Shown: in pieces, positions 8,266 through 15,863 of the stretch
How positions within the stretch are numbered: the stretch's first letter is position 1
How the letters are laid out: each line of letters starts with the position of its first letter
Source of the DNA: JAUMBM01 sp964441755
GTDB taxonomy: Bacteria > Bacteroidota > Bacteroidia > Chitinophagales > Saprospiraceae
Assembly (NCBI GenBank): GCA_964441755.1
Contig: CAYTVG010000013.1
Span: 1 to 64,000, forward strand
DNA length: 64,000 bases
Direction: 5' to 3'
Translations under genes and position numbers: made by a program
The notes under the pieces: model-generated
The model's input: only the letters and a program-made list of their open reading frames with translations
Database searches by the model: none
What the model was told of the DNA's origin: nothing

Positions 8266-9771
8266 TCACAGTTGTAACGCTCCGAGAAAAGCTTTTGTTT
8301 TGCGCATGTCCGTACTGAGAATGCGATCCTCTTCGAGCCGAGGGATTTGTGCACGATAGGCTGTCAGTATGGGCTGCAATGCCGGTGCCACGAGTGCAGG
8401 CTCCCGGAAAGTAGCGGCCTGGGCCGCCGTCATCCACTCGATGGCCAGCAGATCAGCTACATTGTTGACCACTTTATACAGCTTGGTAGCCGCATTGGCG
8501 GCCATGCTCACATGATCCTCCTGCCCGTTGCTGGATACGATGCTGTCAACCGAAGCGGGGCTGCACAGCTGCTTATTCTGACTGGCAATGGCCGCCGCTG
8601 TATACTGCGGGATCATCAGCCCGCTGTGCAGGCCGGGCTTGGGGGTCAAAAAGGTTGGCAGGCCGCGTTGGCCTGAGATGAGCTGGTAGGTGCGGCGCTC
8701 GGAGATGCTGCCGATTTCGGCCAGCGCTATCGCCAAAAAGTCGAGTGCCAGTGCAATAGGCTGCGCATGAAAATTCCCCCCCGACAGTATATCTCCGCTA
8801 TCGGCAAACACATTGGGATTGTCGGTAACACTGTTCAGCTCCGTCTGTATCACCTGCCGCACATAGGCAAAGGCATCCCAGCTGGCGCCATGCACCTGCG
8901 GTATGCAGCGAAAGGCATAGGGATCCTGCACATGCGCTTTGGGCATGGCGCCCAGCGGGCTGTCGGCCAGCAGCGCCCGCATGCGGGCGGCTACCATACG
9001 CTGGCCGGTATGCGGCCGTATGCGGTGAAGGCGCTCGTCAAAAGGCGCTGTATGGCAGAGAAAAGCATCGCAGGAAAGTGCTGCTGTCAGGCTTGACAGC
9101 CTGAGCAGCTTTTCTGCCTGCAGCACCGCCCAAAGGCCGTAGGCAGTCGAAAATTGTGTCCCGTTGAGGAGCGCCAGCCCTTCTTTGGCTTCCAGCTCCA
9201 TAGGCAGCAGCTCCAGCTGCTGCAGGGCAGCAGCAGCCGGCATGCGCTGCCCGCCCAGCTTCACTTCGCCCATGCCCAGCAGGGGCAGGCTCAGGTGCGC
9301 CAGGGGCGCCAGGTCGCCGGAGGCGCCCAGTGAACCCAACTGGTAAATGACAGGCAACATATCAGCATTGTACATGTCCACCAGCCGCTCCACCAGCGCT
9401 ACGCGCACGGCCGAATAGCCGTGAGCAAGGCTCTGGATCTTGAGCACCATCATCAGGCGAACCACTTCGTCGGGCACCTCCTCTCCCAGTCCGCAGGCAT
9501 GCGACATGACCAGGTTTTTCTGCAGTGCATGGGTCTCATCGGCATCGATGCGTATATTGCAAAAGGCACCAAAGCCGGTGTTGATGCCATAATAAAGCGT
9601 ATCCGACTCATTGAGCTGCCGGTCCAGAAAATCGCGGCAGTGTGCCAGCCGTTCGCGGGCACTGTCGCCTAAGGCCAGCCGATGATGGCCTTCAACAGCC
9701 GCTTTTACCTCCTCCAGCGGCATTTCGCTGGCTTCAATAACAAAAATTTGGTTGGGCATATACATTATCAT
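8266..9771 (-). CDS. hutH: Histidine ammonia-lyase
   Basis: This enzyme deaminates L-histidine to trans-urocanate, the first step of histidine degradation. The Ala-Ser-Gly triad that cyclises to the MIO cofactor is visible in SLGASGDLAPLAHLS. Other conserved parts are YGINTGFG (catalytic Tyr loop), MSHACGLG, LLNGTQ, QDPYAFRCIPQVHGA and the QEDHVS Glu. From ATG 9771 the product is 501 aa, normal for the family. The frame is open further upstream to 9873, but those residues are unlike the family, and ATG 9765 or 9759 are equally possible. The other hut genes are not in the window; the next upstream gene on the strand is the thiolase-like protein. Confidence 0.93.
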   Translation of the reverse strand: MIMYMPNQIFVIEASEMPLEEVKAAVEGHHRLALGDSARERLAHCRDFLDRQLNESDTLYYGINTGFGAFCNIRIDADETHALQKNLVMSHACGLGEEVPDEVVRLMMVLKIQSLAHGYSAVRVALVERLVDMYNADMLPVIYQLGSLGASGDLAPLAHLSLPLLGMGEVKLGGQRMPAAAALQQLELLPMELEAKEGLALLNGTQFSTAYGLWAVLQAEKLLRLSSLTAALSCDAFLCHTAPFDERLHRIRPHTGQRMVAARMRALLADSPLGAMPKAHVQDPYAFRCIPQVHGASWDAFAYVRQVIQTELNSVTDNPNVFADSGDILSGGNFHAQPIALALDFLAIALAEIGSISERRTYQLISGQRGLPTFLTPKPGLHSGLMIPQYTAAAIASQNKQLCSPASVDSIVSSNGQEDHVSMAANAATKLYKVVNNVADLLAIEWMTAAQAATFREPALVAPALQPILTAYRAQIPRLEEDRILSTDMRKTKAFLGALQL

Positions 9772-9988
9772 TTGTAGTGTCTGTCCCTGGATCAGGCCAA
9801 CTTTAAGGCTCCGGCAAGGCAAAGACCTTTGTTTACAATTCTGGCTGTAAGTGCGCAAATCAAATCGTCGCATACAACTGTCGCTGCCATCGTCCTATCG
9901 TTATTCTAAATCCCAATACATGAAAAAAAAAATCACAACGATTAGCATTTTATACATACGACATTTGGGTTTGCACCCGGCCGGCAAG

Positions 9989-10028
9989 TTTTGCGTGTGG
10001 CAGATTGCCGGACAATCCGGCTGCATGT
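9989..10028 (+). repeat. Dispersed palindromic repeat, copy 2
   Basis: TTTTGCGTGTGGCAGATT is followed by a GCCGG/CCGGC hairpin. Related copies start at 11297 and 23876 (TTTGGG[C/T][A/G]TGGCAGAT...). All three are intergenic and on the plus strand. Confidence 0.4.
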
Positions 10029-10059
10029 ATACCCACAAAACCTGACGAATCACCCTATA

Positions 10060-11253
10060 TCAACGCTCAATAATCATAGCTCCCGCAAGCCCCGCGCCGG
10101 CAGAGATGGCTGCCAGGCCCGTCTGCAGATTGCGGCGCTCGAGCTCGTGCAACAGTCCCCCCAGCAGGATGGCGCCGGAAGCGCCCAGCGGATTGCCGAT
10201 GGCTATGGCGCCGCCGTTTACATTGAGGCGGTCGGCCGACAGCCCGAAAGCCTGCTGAAACTGCAGGCTGATGGCAGCATAGTCTTCATGGCACTCCCAC
10301 AGATCGATGTCGCCAACCTGCATGCCCGCCTGCGCCAGCGCCTTCTGCGCAGCGGCGGGCGCTCCCATCAGCATGACCGTCGGGTCGGTGCCGGCGGTCG
10401 CTACAGCCCGTATGCGGGCGCGCGGGCGCAAGCCCAGTGCCTCACCGGCGGCGGCATCGCCGACCAGCAGCAGCGCTGCGCCGTCGGCGGGCGGACAGGC
10501 ATTGCCGCTGGTGTGCAGGTGGCTGATGCGCTCCAACTGCGGGTAGCGGTGCAGCGCCATAGCGTCAAAGCCCTGTGCACCCAGCTCGGCAAAGGCCGGC
10601 GGCAGCTCGGCCAGCCGGTCGGCGGAGCCGTCGTAGCGCACATGCTCGTCCTGCGCCAAAATGATCAACCCGCTCTCGTCCGTAATGGGGATGATAAAAT
10701 CGGCAAAAAAACCGGCCGTAGCCGCCGTGGCGGCGCGGCGGTGCGACTCGGCCGCAAAAGCGTCCAGCTGCCCGCGGCTGAGGCCGGCCAGCGAAGCTAC
10801 CAGGTCGGCAGCTACCCCTCGCGGCAGGTAGTGGTTGAAAAGCATCACCTCCGGATCGTACATGAGCGGCCCTCCGTCGGCGCCAACCGGACTTCGGCTC
10901 ATACTCTCAGCGCCCCCGGCAACCACCAGTGAAGCCCAGCCTGCCGCAATCTTGGCTGCCGCCAGACCAACAGCCTCCAGGCCGGAGGCATTGTAGCGAT
11001 TAATCTGCATGCCGCCGCCTGCAGGATGCCAGCCAGCTTGCAGCAGGGCCGTACGGGCGAGGTTGAATCCCTGGTCACCCATAGGTGTCACGCAGCCAAT
11101 GATGCAGTCGTCGACCTTCGAACTGTCCAGACCCGTACGCGCTGCCAGTGCGTGAAAGGCGGCTTTCAACAGGTTGACAGGCTTGACTTCGTATAGGGAG
11201 GTATTGCCGCAGGGCGTGCGCAGGGCGTCGTAGATATAAATATGGTTGTTCAT
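10060..11253 (-). CDS. Thiolase-fold protein without canonical catalytic residues (pseudoenzyme candidate)
   Basis: The 397-residue product aligns by eye with acetyl-CoA acetyltransferases along its whole length: YDALRTPCG at the start, VAGGAESMSRSP near 115, and GGAIAIGNPLGASG near the end. Every catalytic landmark of degradative or biosynthetic thiolases is changed. The nucleophilic Cys (NRxCASGL) is Asn in NRYNASGLEA (codon AAT at 10990-10992). The Asn of NEAFA is His in CHEDYA. The His of GHPxGASG is Asn in GNPLGASG. The C-terminal Cys (CxGGGxG) is Ser in ISAGAGLAG. The frame is intact and the fold motifs are well kept, so it is not a decaying pseudogene. Claisen condensation or thiolysis by the known mechanism seems impossible. 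A CoA-binding, regulatory or altered-chemistry role is open. Confidence 0.85.
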   Translation of the reverse strand: MNNHIYIYDALRTPCGNTSLYEVKPVNLLKAAFHALAARTGLDSSKVDDCIIGCVTPMGDQGFNLARTALLQAGWHPAGGGMQINRYNASGLEAVGLAAAKIAAGWASLVVAGGAESMSRSPVGADGGPLMYDPEVMLFNHYLPRGVAADLVASLAGLSRGQLDAFAAESHRRAATAATAGFFADFIIPITDESGLIILAQDEHVRYDGSADRLAELPPAFAELGAQGFDAMALHRYPQLERISHLHTSGNACPPADGAALLLVGDAAAGEALGLRPRARIRAVATAGTDPTVMLMGAPAAAQKALAQAGMQVGDIDLWECHEDYAAISLQFQQAFGLSADRLNVNGGAIAIGNPLGASGAILLGGLLHELERRNLQTGLAAISAGAGLAGAMIIER

Positions 11254-11296
11254 CGGTATGCTGACGGCTGTTTAGCTTTCATTGTTGGCTTACTGT

Positions 11297-11330
11297 CTTT
11301 TGGGCGTGGCAGATACATGCAGCGCTGTGA
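11297..11330 (+). repeat. Dispersed palindromic repeat, copy 1
   Basis: TTTTGGGCGTGGCAGATA is followed by a CAGCGCTG palindrome. It resembles the copies at 9989 and 23876. It lies in the 275-bp gap upstream of the thiolase-like gene. Confidence 0.35.
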
Positions 11331-11528
11331 CGGATACCTGAGCTGTAGATCTTGGCCTCATCATCAGGCGGAAAGCTCCATGGAGCAGACGCATGTCCGG
11401 GATTTTCTCTGCTGCTTGCAAACAGTTTTCTTTCTGCACAGTCACATGCCGAGCGTCCGCTGTACGCCCTCAAAACACTGTAAACCAGAAGAAAACATTT
11501 TTATCCCCGGCAGAAAATCCCCAAAACA

Positions 11529-11843
11529 CTACTTACCCCATTTTTGTCGGTTGGAAGCGACCGTATCCCCGGTGGCTGAGCTTCCTTTGGCCATCACCTC
11601 CAGTGCTTTGCGCAAAGCAGCATTTTCTTCTTGCAGGGCCTTGATACGCTCCTCGCAACTGTCGGCCGTCACTGAGGGCGCTTCGCCAGGAGTACTTACC
11701 GACGACTTACCCGTCAGTTCCCTGATTTTGGCCATCGGGTCTTCATTATTGTAGTAAGCAGCACCAAAGTACGCGAGCGGCAGCACGATGATCATGAACA
11801 ACAGCAGCCTCGAGAAAGGCGTCAAACGGGTACGCAATGCCAT
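11529..11843 (-). CDS. Small single-pass membrane protein with coiled coil, 104 aa
   Basis: From ATG 11843 the protein has a short basic N-terminus, one transmembrane helix (residues about 12-30, LLLFMIIVLPLAYFGAAYY) and a linker. A short C-terminal coiled coil follows (SCEERIKALQEENAALRKAL, about residues 63-85). No family is recognised. A perfect TATCTTTG box at 11858-11865 lies 14 nt before this ATG, which fixes the start and rules out the longer in-frame extension to 12047. Confidence 0.7.
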   Translation of the reverse strand: MALRTRLTPFSRLLLFMIIVLPLAYFGAAYYNNEDPMAKIRELTGKSSVSTPGEAPSVTADSCEERIKALQEENAALRKALEVMAKGSSATGDTVASNRQKWGK

Positions 11844-11857
11844 GTTTTCATTTTTTG

Positions 11858-11865
11858 CAAAGATA
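11858..11865 (-). promoter_or_regulatory. TAnnTTTG promoter box for the small membrane protein
   Basis: TATCTTTG on the minus strand, 14 nt before ATG 11843, gives a 5' leader of only a few nucleotides. Confidence 0.6.
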
Positions 11866-11930
11866 CGTACTTGTTTAGCCTCTGCAGCCTGAAAATTGGC
11901 TAAAAGTGAACGGTCTGTCGATGAAAGCTG

Positions 11931-11976
11931 TTTCATACGAGTTTTGGCGGCATCAGCCGCCAAAACTCGTATGAAA
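11931..11976. repeat. 46-nt perfect palindrome between divergent genes
   Basis: A 21-bp perfect stem with a 4-nt loop (ATCA). It resembles the gene-end hairpins elsewhere in the window and shares the inner arm GAGTTTTGG[C/T]GGC with the one at 47929-47972. Here both neighbouring genes start, rather than end, beside it. Confidence 0.85.
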
Positions 11977-12057
11977 ACACATGATGACTCGTGTGTAGAT
12001 CGAACAAATACTGCCGGCCGGGTTATTGTAGCCTGTACGCTGTGCAAGTAAGTTGCT

Positions 12058-12387
12058 ATGATGACAATACCCCTGCTGCGAATTGCCGTACACTACAGCC
12101 TGCACCTGCTGGTGCCGGGGCTCATTGCCCGCTATTACTACCCTGAGCGCTGGCAGCGCGCCTGGGGTATACTGCTGTTGACCATGCTCGTAGATCTCGA
12201 CCACCTGCTGGCCGTGCCGCTGTTTGACCCAGACCGCTGCAGCATAGGTTTTCACCCCCTGCACAGCTATGGGGCCATCGGGCTTTACGCCCTAAGCTTT
12301 TTGCTCCTGCCCCGCTGGCGGCTCGTTGCCGGCGGACTGCTGCTGCACATGCTCACGGACTGGCAAGATTGTCTTTGGCCGCGCTAG
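12058..12387 (+). CDS. DUF6122 family membrane protein, 109 aa
   Basis: Several hydrophobic helices cover most of the protein. Conserved polar motifs are DLDHLLAVPLFDPDRCSIGFHPLH in the middle and LLHMLTDWQDCLW at the C-terminus, both characteristic of DUF6122, a Bacteroidota family. The His/Asp pattern suggests a metal-dependent membrane enzyme, but no function is known. ATG 12058 or 12061 may be the start. Confidence 0.8.
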   Translation: MMTIPLLRIAVHYSLHLLVPGLIARYYYPERWQRAWGILLLTMLVDLDHLLAVPLFDPDRCSIGFHPLHSYGAIGLYALSFLLLPRWRLVAGGLLLHMLTDWQDCLWPR

Positions 12388-12609
12388 CATGGCCTGCCAT
12401 CTGCAAGCATAGTATTGAGGATCAGCAATCTGCAGAACCAGCAGGCTTCATTCGTGCACGGCTTACTATCAGCAGGCAAGGACATGGAGAACCCATAACC
12501 CGCAGGTAATTGTCTGCATTGCTGTAGGCGCAGGCATCTTAGCGCACGAACCAGGGCTACGTCCGAACCCGAACACACTATTGACTTCCTGAGCAGGCCA
12601 GTAGCCCTG

Positions 12610-13998
12610 TCAGTCCGGTGTATACTGCAGCCGGGCAGCCGACACCCGCCCGTCGAGTTGCTGTAAAAAAAGCCAGTAGCTGCCGGCAGGCAGCCCCTGC
12701 AGCGAAATCCCGTCGCCATTGAGCCGCTGAAAACGAAGCAGTCGCCCCTGTTGGTCGACAATCGCCAGCAGCCCCTGCATACCCCCATCCGATAAGTGCA
12801 CCTCATCGCGACTGGGGTTGGGAAAGACAGCCAATTCGGCTGTCCCGGGTGCTCCGACTGCTGTTGGGGTGGCAGCAAACAACCATGTATACGCGCCCCC
12901 AAACTCACGCGCCCAGTACCACTCGGCATGCTGCCCGTCGGCATGGATGACCCGCAGCAAATCAGCCGCCGGATAACCCACCGACAGCAGCGTCTGGTAC
13001 ATATTGTTTACCTCAGCCGCCATACCCGGCGACTCAGGCTGTCCGGCCATCAGACAGATGCGTGACTGCCCCTGGTAAGGACGCTGTGAAGCGTAGGTGA
13101 AAATATCTGAAGTATACCAAAGGCTGGGCGAAAAAACGCCCGCACGGCCGAACACCTGCGGATGGCGAAGTGCCGTATAGAGTGAAATAAGCCCTCCTAG
13201 ACTGGAGCCCATCACCCCGGTATAAGCAGGCTCCGACAAAGTCCGGTAGTTGGCATCGATAAACGGCTTGAGTGTCTCCGCCAGAAAATCGGCATAGGCG
13301 GTCCCCTGACCACCGCCATACTGCGGATTGGCCCAGGGTGTATATTCATTAATCCGGTGGATGCCCCCATTGTCGATACCCACTACGATCACCCCCGGAT
13401 CTCCCTGTTCGAACAGCTCATTGAGCGTTTCATCTACGTACCATTCTCCGCTAAAGCTGGTAGCCTGATCAAACAGATTCTGACCGTCCTGCATATACAG
13501 GACCGGATAACTGCGGCCACTGCTCTCGTAGTCAGGCGGCAGGTAAATCCAGATACGTCGATAACGGTTGAGCTGCGGCATAAAAAACGACTGACTGAGC
13601 ACGCTTACATTGGGTGCAGCGGTGTGTGCTGCCGGTGACTGATCTTCCCAGCTGGCAATGACCACCTCCACCACCTGCAGCCCTCCGTTGTAGGTGATTG
13701 TGCGGTTGGGCCGGAAGCCCCCCTGCGCATTTCCCTCCACCGTTGCCCAGCTGCCGCGGGTAAATTTGTACTCATAGGTGCCCGGCGGCAGGCTGAGAGA
13801 GATTTCGGGCTGCCCCGCCTGGTTGCTTTGCAACTGGTAGGCCGCCGCGCCGGGCGACCAGTTGTTGAAGCTGCCCGCCACAAAAAAAGAAGCATTGGCC
13901 GGCGTTCCCACCGGCAGGGAATACAGTCGCAGTACCAGTTGCGCAAGCAGCCAGCAAGGTGTCAGCAGCGAGGAAAGCAGGAAAATAAATTTCTTCAT
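12610..13998 (-). CDS. Secreted esterase with N-terminal E-set/CBM module and T9SS sorting domain
   Basis: The 462-residue protein has a signal peptide (residues 1-19). A glycogen-binding-like E-set module follows (about 22-115; FVAGSFNNWSPG and GTYEYKFTRG are CBM48/20-like). Next is an esterase D/Fes-type alpha/beta hydrolase (about 130-375). The nucleophile is in GSSLGG, an acid residue probably lies downstream, and the His may be in ADGQHAEWYW. Residues 385-462 (FPNPSRDEV...GLPAGSYWL) are a type A T9SS C-terminal sorting domain, so the enzyme is exported across the outer membrane. Substrate is not determinable; carbohydrate esters or siderophore-type esters are possible. Confidence 0.85.
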   Translation of the reverse strand: MKKFIFLLSSLLTPCWLLAQLVLRLYSLPVGTPANASFFVAGSFNNWSPGAAAYQLQSNQAGQPEISLSLPPGTYEYKFTRGSWATVEGNAQGGFRPNRTITYNGGLQVVEVVIASWEDQSPAAHTAAPNVSVLSQSFFMPQLNRYRRIWIYLPPDYESSGRSYPVLYMQDGQNLFDQATSFSGEWYVDETLNELFEQGDPGVIVVGIDNGGIHRINEYTPWANPQYGGGQGTAYADFLAETLKPFIDANYRTLSEPAYTGVMGSSLGGLISLYTALRHPQVFGRAGVFSPSLWYTSDIFTYASQRPYQGQSRICLMAGQPESPGMAAEVNNMYQTLLSVGYPAADLLRVIHADGQHAEWYWAREFGGAYTWLFAATPTAVGAPGTAELAVFPNPSRDEVHLSDGGMQGLLAIVDQQGRLLRFQRLNGDGISLQGLPAGSYWLFLQQLDGRVSAARLQYTPD

Positions 13999-14229
13999 GA
14001 CCGGAAAGTTGTGTTGGTTTAGTATGTATGAGGGATTTTTGCAGCAGGTACAAAAATGGGGCTTACCTCCGGGCGTTTACACCTTTTCCGGTCTCCCGGC
14101 ATCGACTATGCGCTCTCAAAGGCAAGCAAGCGACCGAAAAGACACTTTTGAGGGTTTTCGGCAGAAAATTGCGAGCATGCACTTGCGATAGCCCCGGAAA
14201 AGGGTAGACCAAAGGTACGGCACATTTCT

Positions 14230-14237
14230 TACCTTTG
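14230..14237 (+). promoter_or_regulatory. TAnnTTTG promoter box for rsmG
   Basis: TACCTTTG, 17 nt before ATG 14255. No -33 TTTG was seen at the usual spacing. Confidence 0.55.
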
Positions 14238-14254
14238 TCCTCAATTTTTCCGGC

Positions 14255-14884
14255 ATGCAAAACATTGAACAGTTTTTCCCCGATTTAAACGACCGGCAGC
14301 GCGAGCAGTTCGCCGCCCTGGATAGCCTGTACCGGGAGTGGAACACCAAAATCAACGTGGTCTCGCGCAAAGACATTGACCAGCTATACCTGCACCACGT
14401 ACTGCATTCATTGGCCATTGCCAAAGTCATACAATTTAAGCCAGGCGCCAGGCTGCTCGACCTCGGTACCGGCGGCGGCTTTCCGGGCATCCCGCTGGCC
14501 ATCCTTTTCCCACAGGCCCACTTCACTTTAGTCGACGGAACCCGCAAAAAAATTACCGTCGTCACAGCCGTGGCAGAAGCGCTGGGGCTCACCAACGTCA
14601 CGGCTATGGCCGTGCGGGCCGAAGAACTCAAAGGGCGGCAGTTTGATTTTATCATCAGCAGAGCGGTAGCACCCCTGCGACAGCTGTGCGACTGGTCGTT
14701 CAAGCTTGTTACCGACAAGCAGCGGCATGCCATGCCCAATGGCCTGCTGGCGCTCAAGGGAGGCGATGTACAGGCGGAAATCAGGGAGCTGCCCAAAGGC
14801 TCCTACACAGAACGCTGGCCCATCAGCCGTTTTTTTCACGACCCTTATTTCGAAGAAAAGTATGTCGTATATGTACAATATTGA
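14255..14884 (+). CDS. rsmG: 16S rRNA (guanine527-N7)-methyltransferase
   Basis: The 209-residue protein methylates N7 of G527 in 16S rRNA using S-adenosylmethionine. It shows the RsmG order: an N-terminal helical part with EWNTKINVVSRKD, then the SAM-binding loop LLDLGTGGGFPGIPLAI, the second Rossmann strand FTLVDGTRKK, and the SRAVAPL motif. Length is normal. The upstream TACCTTTG box supports this start. Confidence 0.95.
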   Translation: MQNIEQFFPDLNDRQREQFAALDSLYREWNTKINVVSRKDIDQLYLHHVLHSLAIAKVIQFKPGARLLDLGTGGGFPGIPLAILFPQAHFTLVDGTRKKITVVTAVAEALGLTNVTAMAVRAEELKGRQFDFIISRAVAPLRQLCDWSFKLVTDKQRHAMPNGLLALKGGDVQAEIRELPKGSYTERWPISRFFHDPYFEEKYVVYVQY

Positions 14885-14912
14885 GGCTGCCGCCTTTTGG
14901 CAAGGCCTGAGC

Positions 14913-14944
14913 TTGCAGCCGCACAGCAGCAGCCGGGGCTGCAA
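14913..14944 (+). terminator. Possible rsmG terminator hairpin
   Basis: TTGCAGCC at 14913-14920 pairs with GGCTGCAA at 14937-14944. It lies 28 nt after the rsmG stop and upstream of the next promoter. There is no clear U-tract. Confidence 0.35.
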
Positions 14945-14952
14945 AAAGGCGC

Positions 14953-14982
14953 TTGCACTTTTCCCTAAAAAGATTATATTTG
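14953..14982 (+). promoter_or_regulatory. Complete Bacteroidota promoter for the DUF3127 gene
   Basis: A -33 TTG (14953-14955), a spacer of exactly 19 nt and the -7 box TATATTTG (14975-14982) match the Bacteroidota sigma-factor consensus. The leader to ATG 15119 is about 130 nt. Confidence 0.75.
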
Positions 14983-15118
14983 TATAAATTCTGCAAAGCT
15001 GCGCCGGCATGGCGCCATAGCAGACCCCAGTCATCTATCCCATGGATTTTCAGGCCCCGGGCGCGGTCGGTATGGCATCAGTAGCAAGCTACAATTCTTT
15101 CAGCAAAAATATTCTCTC

Positions 15119-15508
15119 ATGTCATTTGAAGTAACAGGGAAGCTCCATAAGGTCTACGAAACAGAAAACAAGACCGGCAGCTTCAGCGCGCGCGAATTTG
15201 TGATTGAAGTTGACAGTGGCAACTACCCGCAGTTCGTCAAATTTCAGTTGGTGCAGGACCGCTGCAGCCTGATTGACGATTACCGCGAAGGGGAGCCTAT
15301 CAAAGTGCATTTTGACCTGCGGGGACGCGAATGGAATGGTAAATATTTTACCAACCTCAACGCCTGGCGATTGGAAAAAGTACAGGCCGACGGTGGCAGC
15401 GCTGCTCCCGCAGCAGCCAAAGCAGCGAACTCGTTTGCCGGGGGATCATTCCCCACAGCTTCCGACGAGCCCCTGAGCCCCGCGAGTGATGATGATCTGC
15501 CGTTCTAA
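15119..15508 (+). CDS. DUF3127 domain protein, 129 aa
   Basis: Residues 1-90 (MSFEVTGKLHKVYETENKTG... and NGKYFTNLNAWRLEKV) match the DUF3127 family of small Bacteroidota proteins. The family has an OB-fold-like pattern reminiscent of single-strand DNA-binding proteins. The C-terminal 35 residues are Ala/Ser-rich and end in an acidic tail (DDDLPF) strikingly like the SSB C-terminal interaction tip. That resemblance suggests a nucleic-acid or SSB-partner role, but this is inference. Confidence 0.85.
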   Translation: MSFEVTGKLHKVYETENKTGSFSAREFVIEVDSGNYPQFVKFQLVQDRCSLIDDYREGEPIKVHFDLRGREWNGKYFTNLNAWRLEKVQADGGSAAPAAAKAANSFAGGSFPTASDEPLSPASDDDLPF

Positions 15509-15617
15509 ACAGGATGGTTGTCTTTGTCTCTTTTTCACCTAAATGCCGGCGCTTTATCGTCTGTCGGTCAGGGAAGTGCTCTTAACTGAAGTAAAATGTT
15601 TGTTTTCAGGGTTCGGC

Positions 15618-15829
15618 ATGGTTTTTGTTACCATTTACCCTGTAACAGCACAGGGTATGCCTGTACACAGGATTGGTCAGCGGCCGCTGACCAATCCTGT
15701 GTACAATGAAGTTTTTGATTTTTAAAAAAATCAAAAAAAACTTGTGCAAAAGCACGGTATTGGTCAGCAGTAGCTGACCAATACTGTTTGCAGTGAGTTT
15801 TGTGATTTTTGAAAAAAATCACAAAACTT
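15618..15829. ncRNA. Array of six consecutive hairpins; possible structured RNA
   Basis: Six inverted repeats follow one another almost without gaps. (1) ATGGT/ACCAT at 15618-15634. (2) TACCCTGT/ACAGGGTA at 15636-15657. (3) A 44-nt perfect palindrome at 15662-15705. (4) An A/T-rich stem at 15709-15743. (5) A 12-bp perfect stem at 15757-15784. (6) A 15-bp A/T-rich stem at 15796-15828. Hairpins 3+4 and 5+6 are two copies of one unit. The copies differ at paired positions in a compensatory way (GGATTGG/CCAATCC against GTATTGG/CCAATAC; TGATTTTT/AAAAATCA extended by a matched GT/AC). The array sits between the DUF3127 and OmpA-like genes, both on the plus strand. Whether it is a terminator cluster, an sRNA or a DNA element is unknown. 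Confidence 0.6.
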
Positions 15830-15863
15830 ATTGCAAGATTAATACCCGCAATCGTATCTGAAC

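Noticed and set aside
9991..10932. A 313-codon plus-strand open frame opposite the thiolase-like gene
   Set aside because: It is a shadow frame caused by GC-rich codons of the real gene; its product is Gln/Arg/Gly-rich without any domain, and the minus frame has clear thiolase motifs.
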